Source: an uncultured Eubacterium sp. (GTDB lineage Bacteria; Bacillota; Clostridia; Lachnospirales; Lachnospiraceae). From it: a DNA stretch of 40,617 nt. The notes under the pieces were generated by a model. That model saw only the letters and a list, made by a program, of their open reading frames with translations. It was not told the DNA's origin and did not search any database. The translations under genes were made by a program, and so were the position numbers. This document shows positions 1 through 9,126 of the stretch, piece after piece (within the stretch, counting starts at the first letter, position 1; every line of letters begins with the position of its first letter). The stretch spans positions 1 through 40,617 of the forward strand of contig CAMUPC010000010.1 in NCBI GenBank assembly GCA_947090545.1. The letters are read 5' to 3'.

Positions 1-62
1 GAGCTTCTTAACCTTCTGGAACGGACGCAGCCAGGGCGTGCCCATCCCCTCTCCCGGCGTCC
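1..62 (-). repeat. Palindromic element copy 1, terminal arm (cut by window start)
   Basis: This is the last part of a reverse-oriented copy of the palindromic element, ending in CCCGGCGTCC at 53-62. Positions 4-62 are the reverse complement of 40502-40560 in copy 8 with a single difference, so both belong to the same arm subtype. A run of nine C follows at 61-69. The rest of the copy lies outside the window. Confidence 0.85.
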
Positions 63-88
63 CCCCCCCGCACACAGTAAAAAATATT

Positions 89-117
89 ATGACAAGACGC
101 CACGAGTGTGATATGAT
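89..117 (+). promoter_or_regulatory. Putative sigma-A promoter of the AAA/PD-(D/E)XK gene
   Basis: ATGACA (89-94) and TATGAT (112-117) are separated by 17 bp. The promoter lies between the end of repeat copy 1 and the first gene, about 60 bp before its start codon. Confidence 0.6.
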
Positions 118-176
118 AGAATCAGAAAAATAGCTGCTGTTTACGCCGTATGTTGTATATACAGGAGGGTGTTCTT

Positions 177-1745
177 TTGCCAAAAAGGTTCAATATCAAC
201 GGAGTCTGTTACCCCGACAGACATTATATGGTAGACTTAAGCGGACGCCTGCAAGAGATCCGGGCGCTGGTCGATAACGGGGATTATTTTGTAATCAGCC
301 GGGCAAGGCAGTATGGAAAGACAACGATGCTGCGTGCATTGGAGGAATATCTGCTGCCGGATTATATTGTGATATTGATGAGCTTTCAAAAAATGAGCTC
401 TGCAAAATTCCAGGATGAGTATGCGTTTTCCAGGGCGTTTGCCAGAGATTTTCTAAAAAAGGCAGACAGGGAGTGCAACAGGCGCAGGCTGGATAGCGGT
501 TCGCTGCTGGAGCTGGAGCGGCAGTGGAAGCAGGAGGCAGCGGCGTTTGACCTTGCGGAGCTGTTTGAAGCGTTGAGCAGCCTGTGTGCTGCGGCGTCGG
601 AAAAAATCGTGCTTATGATCGACGAGGTAGACCAGGCGTCGAACCAGCAGGTGTTTTTTGATTTTTTAGGGCAGATGCGTGAGTATTATATGAACCGGGA
701 AGAGACAGCGGCGTTTCATTCTGTGATTTTGGCGGGGGTCTATGATATTAAAAATCTCAGGATGAAAATACGCCCGGATGATGAACACAGGTACAACAGC
801 CCGTGGAATATCAGCGCGGAGTTTGACGTGGAGCTTGGCTTTTCACCGAAGGATATTGCTTCGATGCTGCTGTCTTATGAAAAGGAGCACTGCACGGGCA
901 TGAATATCGGGGAAATGGCAGGGGAACTTTTTGGGTATACCGGAGGCTATCCGTACCTTGTAAGCTGCTTGTGCAAAAAGCTGGACGAGCGTGCTTTGGA
1001 TTGGGATGTCCAGGGGCTTCGCGTGACGGTGCGGGATTTGCTGAAGGAGCGCAATACGCTGTTTGAGGATGTGATTAAAAATATCAGAAACCACCGTGCA
1101 TTTGCAGGCCTTGTGGAACAGCTTTTGGTCAACGGGGCAAATGTGGTTTTTGAGCGCAGCAATCCGACGATTGACCTGGGCGTGATGTTTGGAATACTGG
1201 CGGAAAAGGACGGTAAAACAGTGGTTTCCAATGTTATATTTGAAACGCTGATGTTCCATTATTTTACTTCTGTGCGTGCGACCGAAGCGCTGACAAGCTC
1301 TGAATATGCGGATAAGCCGCAGTATTTTAAAGATGGCAGGCTGTATATGGAAAAAGTGCTGGACCGGTTTGCGGCTTTTATGAAAGCAGAGTACAGAAAA
1401 GAGGACGGAGCATTTATCGAACGGCAGGGGCGGCTTTTGTTTTTAGGGTTTTTACGGCCGATTATCAATGGAACGGGGTTTTATGCGGTGGAGCCGCAGA
1501 CACGGCAAAACAGGCGTATGGATATCCAGGTATTCTATGGGCAGGAGGAATTTGTCATAGAGCTAAAGCTTTGGAGGGGAGAGGCTTATGAGCAAAAGGG
1601 CTGCTGCCAGCTTGTGGATTATCTGCGGGCAAAAGGGCTGCGCCAGGGATATTTAGTCAGCTTTTGCAGAAGGAAAAAACCACAAAAGCCCCGCTGGATA
1701 TCTTATGAGGGGTATAAAATTTATGAGGTGATCGTGGAATGTTGA
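177..1745 (+). CDS. AAA-like ATPase with C-terminal PD-(D/E)XK nuclease domain
   Basis: The N-terminal half is a P-loop ATPase of the AAA-ATPase-like family common in Lachnospiraceae and Bacteroidetes. A Walker A-like RQYGKTT has its lysine near residue 48, and a Walker B LMIDEVD has its aspartate near residue 149. The C-terminus has the PD-(D/E)XK signature RMDIQVF followed by VIELK (Glu near 462, Lys near 464). The family is widespread, often associated with mobile DNA, and has no settled function. A TTG start at 177 is preferred because AGGAGG sits 8 bp upstream (163-168); an in-frame ATG at 150 has no ribosome binding site. The rpiR gene follows after 15 bp, so co-transcription is possible. 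Repeat copy 1 adjoins it upstream. Confidence 0.8.
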   Translation: MPKRFNINGVCYPDRHYMVDLSGRLQEIRALVDNGDYFVISRARQYGKTTMLRALEEYLLPDYIVILMSFQKMSSAKFQDEYAFSRAFARDFLKKADRECNRRRLDSGSLLELERQWKQEAAAFDLAELFEALSSLCAAASEKIVLMIDEVDQASNQQVFFDFLGQMREYYMNREETAAFHSVILAGVYDIKNLRMKIRPDDEHRYNSPWNISAEFDVELGFSPKDIASMLLSYEKEHCTGMNIGEMAGELFGYTGGYPYLVSCLCKKLDERALDWDVQGLRVTVRDLLKERNTLFEDVIKNIRNHRAFAGLVEQLLVNGANVVFERSNPTIDLGVMFGILAEKDGKTVVSNVIFETLMFHYFTSVRATEALTSSEYADKPQYFKDGRLYMEKVLDRFAAFMKAEYRKEDGAFIERQGRLLFLGFLRPIINGTGFYAVEPQTRQNRRMDIQVFYGQEEFVIELKLWRGEAYEQKGCCQLVDYLRAKGLRQGYLVSFCRRKKPQKPRWISYEGYKIYEVIVEC

Positions 1746-1760
1746 GGGAGGAAAAGCCAG

Positions 1761-2513
1761 ATGTTTACACATGAGATGGTAAAATCATTTAATCAGCTTG
1801 AAATGGATGTGTATAATTATATTGTGCGCAATGAGGACAAGGTTATTTATATGAAGGTACGCGAGCTGGCGGACGCGGTGCATGTATCGACAACGACCGT
1901 CCTTCGGTTTTGCAAAAAGGCGGGCTGCGAGGGATACTCGGAGTTTCGGCTAAAGCTCAAGCAGCAGCTTAAGGACGACGGCAGGACGAAGCTGGATATG
2001 GATATTACGGCGATGGGTGATTTTTTCCAGCGTGTCCAGACAAAGGCATTTCAGGAAAACTTAAAAGAAGCGATGGATTATCTGATCAAATCCGCTTCTG
2101 TGATCTTTGTCGGCGTCGGCAATTCTTCGATTATGGGCAAGTACGGCGCGCGGTATTTTAATAATGTAGGATTGCTGTCATTTGCGATTGACGACCCGTT
2201 TACGCCGGTATTCCGGGGAAAAAATGAAAAAACGGCAGTGATTGCCCTGTCGGTGTCCGGCATCACAAAGGAGACGATTCAACTGGCAGAACGGCTAAAG
2301 CGCAGGGGATGCTGCCTGATTTCGGTAACGAACCGGGCGGATTGTACGCTGGCAAAGATGAGCGACTGCAATATCAACTACTATATTCCGTGCTATAACA
2401 TAGAAAACTATGACCTCACGTCGCAGATGGCGGTTGTTTTTATTATTGAATATCTTGGCAGGCAGTTAAAAGGCGTCCACAATTCCGCGGAAGATTTGAT
2501 CGGATGTGAATAA
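1761..2513 (+). CDS. RpiR/MurR-family transcriptional regulator
   Basis: A 250-residue protein with an N-terminal RpiR helix-turn-helix (segment VRELADAVHVSTTTVLRFCK, about residues 34-53) and a C-terminal sugar isomerase (SIS) domain (about 90-235; VIFVGVGNSS, VIALSVSGITKETI). RpiR proteins bind DNA with the N-domain and a phosphosugar with the SIS domain. It is the first gene of the stretch leading into the beta-glucoside PTS operon, so it probably controls that operon; its ligand would be a phosphorylated disaccharide or hexose. The start has GGGAGGAAAAG upstream. A terminator and three repeated TTTGT-A-ACAAA-like sites lie between it and the PTS genes. Confidence 0.88.
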   Translation: MFTHEMVKSFNQLEMDVYNYIVRNEDKVIYMKVRELADAVHVSTTTVLRFCKKAGCEGYSEFRLKLKQQLKDDGRTKLDMDITAMGDFFQRVQTKAFQENLKEAMDYLIKSASVIFVGVGNSSIMGKYGARYFNNVGLLSFAIDDPFTPVFRGKNEKTAVIALSVSGITKETIQLAERLKRRGCCLISVTNRADCTLAKMSDCNINYYIPCYNIENYDLTSQMAVVFIIEYLGRQLKGVHNSAEDLIGCE

Positions 2514-2517
2514 GCAT

Positions 2518-2528
2518 TTCGTAACAAA
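2518..2528. promoter_or_regulatory. Candidate RpiR operator, site 1
   Basis: TTCGTAACAAA is a near-palindrome around a central A, five bases after the rpiR stop codon. It matches two further sites upstream of the PTS promoter. Assignment to the adjacent RpiR protein is inference. Confidence 0.35.
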
Positions 2529-2573
2529 TAAAACAAGATCATGTAAATATGTGCATATTTTATAATATATGGC

Positions 2574-2622
2574 AAAAAAACAGTGCATTTTTCACAATAA
2601 AAAAGAATGCCCTGTTTTTTAT
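2574..2622 (+). terminator. Intrinsic terminator after rpiR
   Basis: A stem formed by AAAAAACAG (2575-2583) and CTGTTTTTT (2612-2620), reinforced inside by GCATT pairing with AATGC, is followed by further T residues. It separates rpiR transcription from the PTS operon and may be partly bidirectional. Confidence 0.65.
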
Positions 2623-2652
2623 TTGTAACAAAATCTAATCGTTTGTAACAGA
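2622..2652. promoter_or_regulatory. Paired candidate operators, sites 2 and 3
   Basis: TTTGTAACAAA (2622-2632) is a perfect palindrome around a central A, and TTTGTAACAGA (2642-2652) is a near copy exactly 20 bp on, two helical turns. They end 22 bp before the -35 box of the PTS promoter. This suggests cooperative binding of a dimeric regulator, most simply the upstream RpiR protein. Confidence 0.45.
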
Positions 2653-2673
2653 TTCCTTTCCAGGGACAAAGGG

Positions 2674-2702
2674 CTGACAAACTGCTTTGACACTGCTATA
2701 AT
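2674..2702 (+). promoter_or_regulatory. Promoter of the beta-glucoside PTS operon
   Basis: CTGACA (2674-2679) and a perfect TATAAT (2697-2702) are separated by 17 bp, 36 bp before the IIB start codon. The paired TTTGTAACA sites lie just upstream. Confidence 0.65.
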
Positions 2703-2738
2703 CATCTCAACAAATAAATTTTCGAGGAGGAAAAAATT

Positions 2739-3047
2739 ATGGTAATTCGTTTATTTTGTGCAGCAGGGATGTCAACAAGCGTGCTCGTGAAGAAAATGCA
2801 GGAAGCAGCAAAGGAAAAGGGAAAAGACGCAGATATCGCGGCATTTCCGATCTCTGAGATGGAGAGGCTGACGGACGGCATCGACGTAGCGCTGTTAGGG
2901 CCGCAGGTAGGCTTTGAGCTTGGCAGGGCAAAACAGATCTGTGACCCTAAGGGGATTCCAGTAGACGTGATCCCGATGCAGGACTATGGGATGTGCAATG
3001 GGATGAACGTGTTAAAATTTGCATATAAGCTTGCAAAAAACAAGTAA
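2739..3047 (+). CDS. celA: PTS lactose/cellobiose-type IIB component
   Basis: A 102-residue cytoplasmic IIB protein of the lactose/cellobiose PTS family. It carries the phosphocysteine loop FCAAGMSTS with Cys7 as the expected phosphorylation site. It takes phosphate from IIA and passes it to sugar entering through IIC. The start is preceded by GAGGAGG. It is the first gene of the operon IIB-IIC-IIA-GH1-GH5, with 21 bp to the next gene. Confidence 0.93.
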   Translation: MVIRLFCAAGMSTSVLVKKMQEAAKEKGKDADIAAFPISEMERLTDGIDVALLGPQVGFELGRAKQICDPKGIPVDVIPMQDYGMCNGMNVLKFAYKLAKNK

Positions 3048-3068
3048 GAGGAAAGGCGGAGCAAGGCA

Positions 3069-4382
3069 GTGAATCAATATCTGAGTGAGAAAGTAATTCC
3101 TAAAATTATTAAGTTTATTAATACCAAGGGAGTACAGTCTATTAAAAATGGTATGGTTTATTCCATGCCGCTTCTGATTATCGGTTCGATCTTTTTGATC
3201 CTGTCCAACTTTCCGGTGCAGGCGGTTGTAGATTTTTTTGAAGAAACCGGCGTCAAGGATATTATGGATCAGGCATATGGCGCGACGTTTAATATCAGTG
3301 CGATGATTGCGGTAATCGGTATCAGCTATACGTACATCAAGCTGGAAGGACAGGAGCCTTTGAGCGGCGCGATGATCGCGTTAGCGACGTTTCTGCTGTT
3401 AATGCCTTCGCATATTACGACAGAAGGCGGAGAAGTCGTTGGCGGGATTATTGATAAAAACTGGACCGCAGGCAAAGGCATGATCGGTGCGATTGTGATT
3501 GGCTTAATCGTACCTGTGGTTTATTCCTGGTTTTTGAAAAACAATATCAGAATCAAGATGCCGGCGGGCGTGCCTGAGGGTGTTGCAAACTCCTTCTCCG
3601 CATTGATTCCGGCAGCGGCGATTATTACAGGCGCCGCAGTGATTCATGGAATCTGCTCGCTGGGATTCCATACGACGATGATGGAGACAATTTACAAGGT
3701 GATCCAGACGCCGTTGCAGGGTATGACAGATTCCCTGGGCGGAGCGCTGCTGATGTGCTTTGCGGGGCCGTTTTTGTGGATGTTCGGCGTACACGGCTCG
3801 ACGGTTGTCGGCGGCATTATGTCCGGCCTTTTGATCTCAAACAGCTTGGAAAATCAGGCGATCTTAGACAGCGGCTTGGAGCTGACGCTTGAAAACGGCG
3901 GACATATTGTAACCGGGCAGTTTTATGATCAGTTTATTAACGTAACAGGCGCCGGCATTACGATCGGGCTTGCTATTTTCCTTTGCTTTTTTGCAAAGTC
4001 CAAACAGCTTAAAACATTAGGTAAAGTAGAGATCGTTCCTGCGATTTTCGGGATCAATGAGCCGATTTTGTTTGGTATCCCGATCGTTATGAACCCGATG
4101 ATGGCGATTCCATTTATCGCAATGCCGCTGATCTCCTGTGTGATCCAGTATTTTGCACTGTATACGGGGATTTGCCCGCTGTATGCGGCAACGCAGGTGC
4201 CTTGGACGTGTCCGCCGATTATCTCAGGATTTTTAGTCGGAGGATGGAGAAGCGCCTTGCTCCAGGTGGTAATCTTTATTATTTCGTTCTTTGTCTATCT
4301 GCCGTTTATCAGAAAGATCGACAAGATCGACTTAGAACAGGAGCAGAAGTCTGCTGTGGATGATGACGATGAAGATTGGTAA
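3069..4382 (+). CDS. celB: PTS lactose/cellobiose-type IIC permease
   Basis: A 437-residue integral membrane protein with about ten hydrophobic segments. It shows typical IIC features such as FGVHGSTVVGGIM and FGINEPILFGIPIVMNP, the latter part of the conserved sugar-binding region. It moves a beta-glucoside across the membrane while IIB phosphorylates it. The start is a GTG at 3069, with a purine-rich AGGAAAGGCGG upstream. Downstream genes encoding 6-phospho-beta-glucosidase and an exo-glucanase-like GH5 point to cellobiose, gentiobiose or laminaribiose-type sugars; the exact substrate cannot be read from the sequence. Confidence 0.93.
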   Translation: MNQYLSEKVIPKIIKFINTKGVQSIKNGMVYSMPLLIIGSIFLILSNFPVQAVVDFFEETGVKDIMDQAYGATFNISAMIAVIGISYTYIKLEGQEPLSGAMIALATFLLLMPSHITTEGGEVVGGIIDKNWTAGKGMIGAIVIGLIVPVVYSWFLKNNIRIKMPAGVPEGVANSFSALIPAAAIITGAAVIHGICSLGFHTTMMETIYKVIQTPLQGMTDSLGGALLMCFAGPFLWMFGVHGSTVVGGIMSGLLISNSLENQAILDSGLELTLENGGHIVTGQFYDQFINVTGAGITIGLAIFLCFFAKSKQLKTLGKVEIVPAIFGINEPILFGIPIVMNPMMAIPFIAMPLISCVIQYFALYTGICPLYAATQVPWTCPPIISGFLVGGWRSALLQVVIFIISFFVYLPFIRKIDKIDLEQEQKSAVDDDDEDW

Positions 4383-4420
4383 AAACAACATACATAAAAA
4401 AGCAGAAAGGAAGAATGAAA

Positions 4421-4747
4421 ATGGGTGAAGTCAGCGAACAATTTGAAATGCTGTGCTTTCAGGTGATTACCTTTGTAGGTACGGCAAGGACGCATTTTAT
4501 CAATGCGATCCAAAGTGCGAAGGCAGGTAATTTTGAAGAAGCAGAAAAACTGTTAAAGGAAGGCGACAGTGCGTTTTCCCAGGGACATAACGGGCACGCA
4601 GACCTTCTGACAATGGACGCCAACGGGGAATTAAGCGGCGGGCTGATGCTTTTGATGCACGCGGAGGATCAGTTGATGAGTGCGGAAAATTTCCGTATCC
4701 TTGCAGGCGAGTTTATTGACTTGTATAAAAAGATCGGAAAGGAATAA
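4421..4747 (+). CDS. celC: PTS lactose/cellobiose-type IIA component
   Basis: A small all-helical IIA protein (109 residues from this start). The segment LLLMHAEDQLMSAE contains the conserved active-site histidine, His80 here, which accepts phosphate from HPr. The start at 4421 is chosen for its spacing from GAAAGGA at 4405-4411. An ATG at 4415 is possible, and a start at 4376, overlapping the IIC stop, has no support. Only 3 bp separate it from the GH1 gene. Confidence 0.92.
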   Translation: MGEVSEQFEMLCFQVITFVGTARTHFINAIQSAKAGNFEEAEKLLKEGDSAFSQGHNGHADLLTMDANGELSGGLMLLMHAEDQLMSAENFRILAGEFIDLYKKIGKE

Positions 4748-6184
<1,437 letters not shown>

Positions 6185-6232
6185 AGACAGAGGCGACGGT
6201 GCAGATACAAAGCAGAGAGGAGACGGAAGTCT

Positions 6233-7312
6233 GTGAAGATCAAAGGAGTCAATCTCGGAAACTGGCTCGTTTTGGAAAAGTGGATGAGCCAGGAATTGTT
6301 TGACGGGCTGGAAGCAGAGGATGAAAGTGCGTTTTATGAGGACTTAAGCAAAGAGGAGGCAAAACTTAGGCTCCATATGCACCGCAGCTATTACATCCAG
6401 GAACGGGATTTCCAGCACATTGCCTCCATGGGCTTAAACCTGGTACGGATTCCGGTGCCGCATTTTATCTTTGGAGATTATGAGCCAGGCATCGGCTGTA
6501 TCGAATATCTGGACCAGGCGTTTGAGTGGGCAAAAAACTATGGGCTGAAAGTACTGATCGACCTGCATACAGCGCCGGACAGCCAGAACGGTTTTGACAA
6601 CGGCGGCTTGTCAGGCGTAGTCAAGTGGCATTTAAAGCAGGAAAATATCGACTTTACGCTGTCAGTGATCGACCGTTTGGCAAAGCGTTATGCGAACCAC
6701 AGCGCGCTGTACGGCATCGAGCTGTTAAACGAGCCGATCTCAGAAGAAATGCTAAAGATCTTAGGGCCGCGTTATCAGCCAAGGCACCCACAGCAGGCGC
6801 AGGGCTCTGAGGCAGTACCGACCGATTTATTAAAGGAATTTTATAAAAAAGGGTACGAAACTGTAAGAAATTACTGCTCACCGGAGACGATGGTCGTCCT
6901 TCATGACCAGTTCATGCTGGAGGAGTGGGAAGATTTTATGCCGCCGAGCGAGTATCCTGGCGTTGTGATCGATACGCATATGTATCTTGGGACGGAAGAA
7001 GCAAAGCTGGCAGACCGCAGCCTTGCAGCTTATGAAGGTATGATTCAGAAGGTGTTTAAGGAGCGATTGGAGCGTGCGAAACAATTCCATCCGGTGATCG
7101 TAGGTGAATGGTGCATTGCGAATAAGAGCGATGGCATTAAGGAGCTGCCGCAGGAGGAGAAAGCGAAGGCTTACCGGACGATTGGCGAGTGGGAGATGGA
7201 TGCTTGGAGCGTGTGTGACGGATGGATTTTCTGGAGCTATAAGCTGCATACGGCTGGACGCAATGACTGGGATTTCCAGCGTGCGGTAGACAGCGGGTGG
7301 CTGAGGCTGTAG
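6233..7312 (+). CDS. Cytoplasmic GH5-family glucanase, exo-1,3-beta-glucanase-like
   Basis: A 359-residue (beta/alpha)8 glycosidase of clan GH-A, family GH5. The start KGVNLGNWLVLEKWM resembles fungal exo-1,3-beta-glucanases. The acid/base is Glu167 in LLNEP and the nucleophile Glu292 in VIVGEW. There is no signal peptide, which is unusual for a glucanase and suggests an intracellular oligosaccharide or phospho-oligosaccharide substrate imported by the adjacent PTS. The GTG start has GAGAGGAGACGG upstream. It is 48 bp after the GH1 gene, so very likely in the same operon. Its 3' end and the downstream flank are G-rich and C-poor as they approach repeat copy 2. Confidence 0.85.
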   Translation: MKIKGVNLGNWLVLEKWMSQELFDGLEAEDESAFYEDLSKEEAKLRLHMHRSYYIQERDFQHIASMGLNLVRIPVPHFIFGDYEPGIGCIEYLDQAFEWAKNYGLKVLIDLHTAPDSQNGFDNGGLSGVVKWHLKQENIDFTLSVIDRLAKRYANHSALYGIELLNEPISEEMLKILGPRYQPRHPQQAQGSEAVPTDLLKEFYKKGYETVRNYCSPETMVVLHDQFMLEEWEDFMPPSEYPGVVIDTHMYLGTEEAKLADRSLAAYEGMIQKVFKERLERAKQFHPVIVGEWCIANKSDGIKELPQEEKAKAYRTIGEWEMDAWSVCDGWIFWSYKLHTAGRNDWDFQRAVDSGWLRL

Positions 7313-7441
7313 GGAGTGTGTTTGGATATTTAGGAGTCGGGGAGCAGAGAGTGAATAAGACAGCTTGACAGAGGAGGGCTGCTGGGAAGTGATTGCGGGG
7401 TGCGCGCTTCCTGGTGGCCTTTTTTTGGGGGTTTTGAGGGG

Positions 7442-7685
7442 GGACGCTGGAGGAAGGGGAGAGGGGATGGCTTCCTGTTCCGATTCCAAAATGTAAGGAG
7501 CCCTAAGCATTCTGCGGGGCGCTGTGGCACCGTCCGGGCGCGGCACCTAGTTCGCCCTGGCTGACGCCAGCAGCTAAAGGTGCCGCTTGGCTTCGCCCCT
7601 GCTGTATCGAGCAGAATGCTAAGGCCTCCTAACATTTTTCCAAAGTCACAGGAAGCCATCCCCTCTCCCCTTCCTCCGGCTGGTT
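7442..7685 (+). repeat. Palindromic element copy 2, full length, subtype B
   Basis: A 244-bp near-perfect hairpin element running from GGACGCTGG (7442-7450) to CCGGCTGGTT (7676-7685). The outer arms 7450-7477 and 7649-7676 are perfectly complementary over 28 bp. The core holds a nested hairpin: GCGGCACCT (7540-7548) pairs with AGGTGCCGC (7578-7586), and inside it CTGGC pairs with GCCAG around a TGAC loop (7562-7565). It follows the GH5 gene; 7313-7441 holds no gene and is G-rich, C-poor. Confidence 0.9.
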
Positions 7686-7703
7686 TTTCAAAGCGCTAAG
7701 TAA

Positions 7704-7799
7704 GATGCCAAGTGGAATGTACTGCGATATGCTGTAGATGATTCAGAGTTCGTAGAAAGAATCGATAGATTAAGATTGCGGCAGGATGGATGCAAATAG
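7704..7799 (+). pseudogene. Possible gene remnant, 31 codons
   Basis: Between repeat copies 2 and 3 an open stretch reads as DAKWNVLRYAVDDSEFVERI followed by a basic end and a TAG. It lacks a start codon and ribosome binding site and begins right after a TAA. The residue mix looks protein-like, so it may be the tail of a gene destroyed by repeat insertion. I do not recognise the family, and chance cannot be excluded. Confidence 0.25.
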
Positions 7800-7812
7800 A
7801 ACAAGGATCTGC

Positions 7813-7833
7813 CCATCCCCTCTCCCAGCGTCC
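7813..7833 (-). repeat. Palindromic element copy 3, solo GGACGCTGG end
   Basis: Only the terminal segment of a reverse-oriented element is present, ending in CCCAGCGTCC. No matching second arm is found nearby except those of copies 2 and 4. It sits 28 bp from the end of the broken Rpn gene. Confidence 0.7.
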
Positions 7834-7861
7834 TTTATGAAAAAATGCAATATTTCGATGA

Positions 7862-8683
7862 TCAGGCTAACTGCATAACCTTGAGTTCTATTTCTTTAAG
7901 TTCCTCAAGTGATAATAAAGGAATACACTCCCCAATTTCTTCAAGCGTCATTTTCCCCTTTTTAATCAATCTTTCCGCGGTTTCTCTCGCACTTTTTAAT
8001 TCGGCTTCCTGTGCCGCTTCCTTTCTCATATTTTCCATTATTTTACACATAGCCGCCACTCCTTTTTCGTCCTGCTTAAAATACCTTGCTGCTTTAGCGA
8101 GCGATTCATAGTTCATATCATCAGGATTCGTGCATGAAAAATCGTGCATTAGCTTGCCAATTTCATCATTGCCCCTGTATTTTCCATTCACATATATGAT
8201 ATGCGAACCGTCGCCAAATAGCTCCTTTCCCTCGTTGGTTTCCACATACCGCTGTATATGATATACAGCTTGGTTTTTTCCCAGGACATCATTTTCTGTA
8301 ATAAAAATAACATAGCTGTCGGGAATATTTTCAGTATCATCACCAGGCTTTCATATATGTGCATCTAACAAACTGCTGTTATGCCTCGCCCTTTTTGCGC
8401 CTGCTCCTGCATCTGACCTCTGAATTTCGACATCAAATTCTTTCTTGGCGCTGTCAACCGCATGGACATCTAAAATAGCAGAACGCCCTTGCAGATTCTT
8501 AAACAGCTCTTGAGTACGAACCGACTTTATAATAATATCATCCCGCCCTAAAATAATCCGAAGTATCAGCTCCACGCCCTCATAATTATCTGCAAGGCAG
8601 ACAGTCATAAAATCATCATCGATATAACGGAGAGATTTCAGACGCTCTAAATCCTGTTGATGAGTATGCGCTGTTGTATTCAA
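7862..8683 (-). pseudogene. Rpn-type PD-(D/E)XK nuclease/putative transposase, interrupted by one in-frame TGA
   Basis: Reading on the minus strand from a TTG at 8683 (preceded by GAAGGTGG), the frame encodes an Rpn/PDDEXK_2-type protein. It has the nuclease core ILDVHAVDSAKKEFDVEIQ and then the AGAGAKRARHNSSLLDAHI segment. A TGA at 8351-8353 interrupts it. The same frame continues without a shift (KPGDDTENIPDSYVIFITEN, later LFGDGSHIIYVNGKYRG) to a stop at 7862. So one nonsense change separates two halves of one gene, total about 270 codons. A TATAAT on the minus strand (8709-8714) lies just upstream of the TTG. The gene is AT-rich compared with its neighbours, fitting a mobile gene. Repeat copies 2, 3 and 4 flank it. 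Confidence 0.8.
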
Positions 8684-8850
8684 AAGACCACCTTCTTTCG
8701 CTCTCTTCATTATACATCAGACAATACCTTTTGGAAATGGAATTTTCTAAATTGATGAAGGAATAACTTCTAAAAAAGAAAGAATCTGCCAGAACCCACT
8801 TTATGCATTAAGCAAGGTATATACGCGCTAATTATTGCAGAACATGCGAA

Positions 8851-9097
8851 AACCAGCCGGGAGAGGGGATGGGCACGTCCTGGCGGCGGCCTTGGAAGAA
8901 GGTTTAGAAGCCCTTAGCATCCTGCCCGACCAAAGCAGGGGCGAAGCCAAGCGGCACCTTTAGCTGCTGGCTGAAAGCCAGGGCGAACTAGGTGCCGCGC
9001 CCGGACGGTGCCACAGCGTAGCGGCAGGAAGCTTAGGGCTTCTTAACCTACTGGAACGGACGCCGCCAGGACGTGCCCATTCCCTCTCCCAGCGTCC
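8851..9097 (-). repeat. Palindromic element copy 4, full length, subtype A
   Basis: A 247-bp reverse-oriented copy from AACCAGCCGG (8851-8860) to CCAGCGTCC (9089-9097). The arms 8859-8888 and 9061-9090 pair at 29 of 30 positions; the exception at 9081 would be a G-T wobble. The core hairpin is conserved but with a different loop (TTC or TTTCA in forward orientation). It fills most of 8711-9126, which has no gene, and ends 30 bp from the nagA stop. Confidence 0.9.
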
Positions 9098-9126
9098 TTC
9101 CCAGAAAAACCACCCCTCTAAACCTC

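Noticed and set aside
2688..2702. TTGACA directly before TATAAT upstream of the PTS operon
   Set aside because: The spacer is only a few bases; the CTGACA at 2674 with a 17-bp spacer is the plausible -35 box.
4376..4420. N-terminal extension of the PTS IIA protein
   Set aside because: The extra residues come from reading through the ribosome binding site and overlap the IIC stop; family members begin near the 4421 start.
7510..7600. Repeat core considered as tRNA or known riboswitch
   Set aside because: No anticodon arm, T-loop or CCA end, and no riboswitch consensus I recognise; it is a simple nested hairpin.
7330..7659. Open frames inside the palindromic elements (also near 8960-9148 and 26034-26551, both strands)
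   Set aside because: They exist in several frames, lack ribosome binding sites, and arise from the GC-rich repeated sequence; similar frames in other copies only reflect the repeat.
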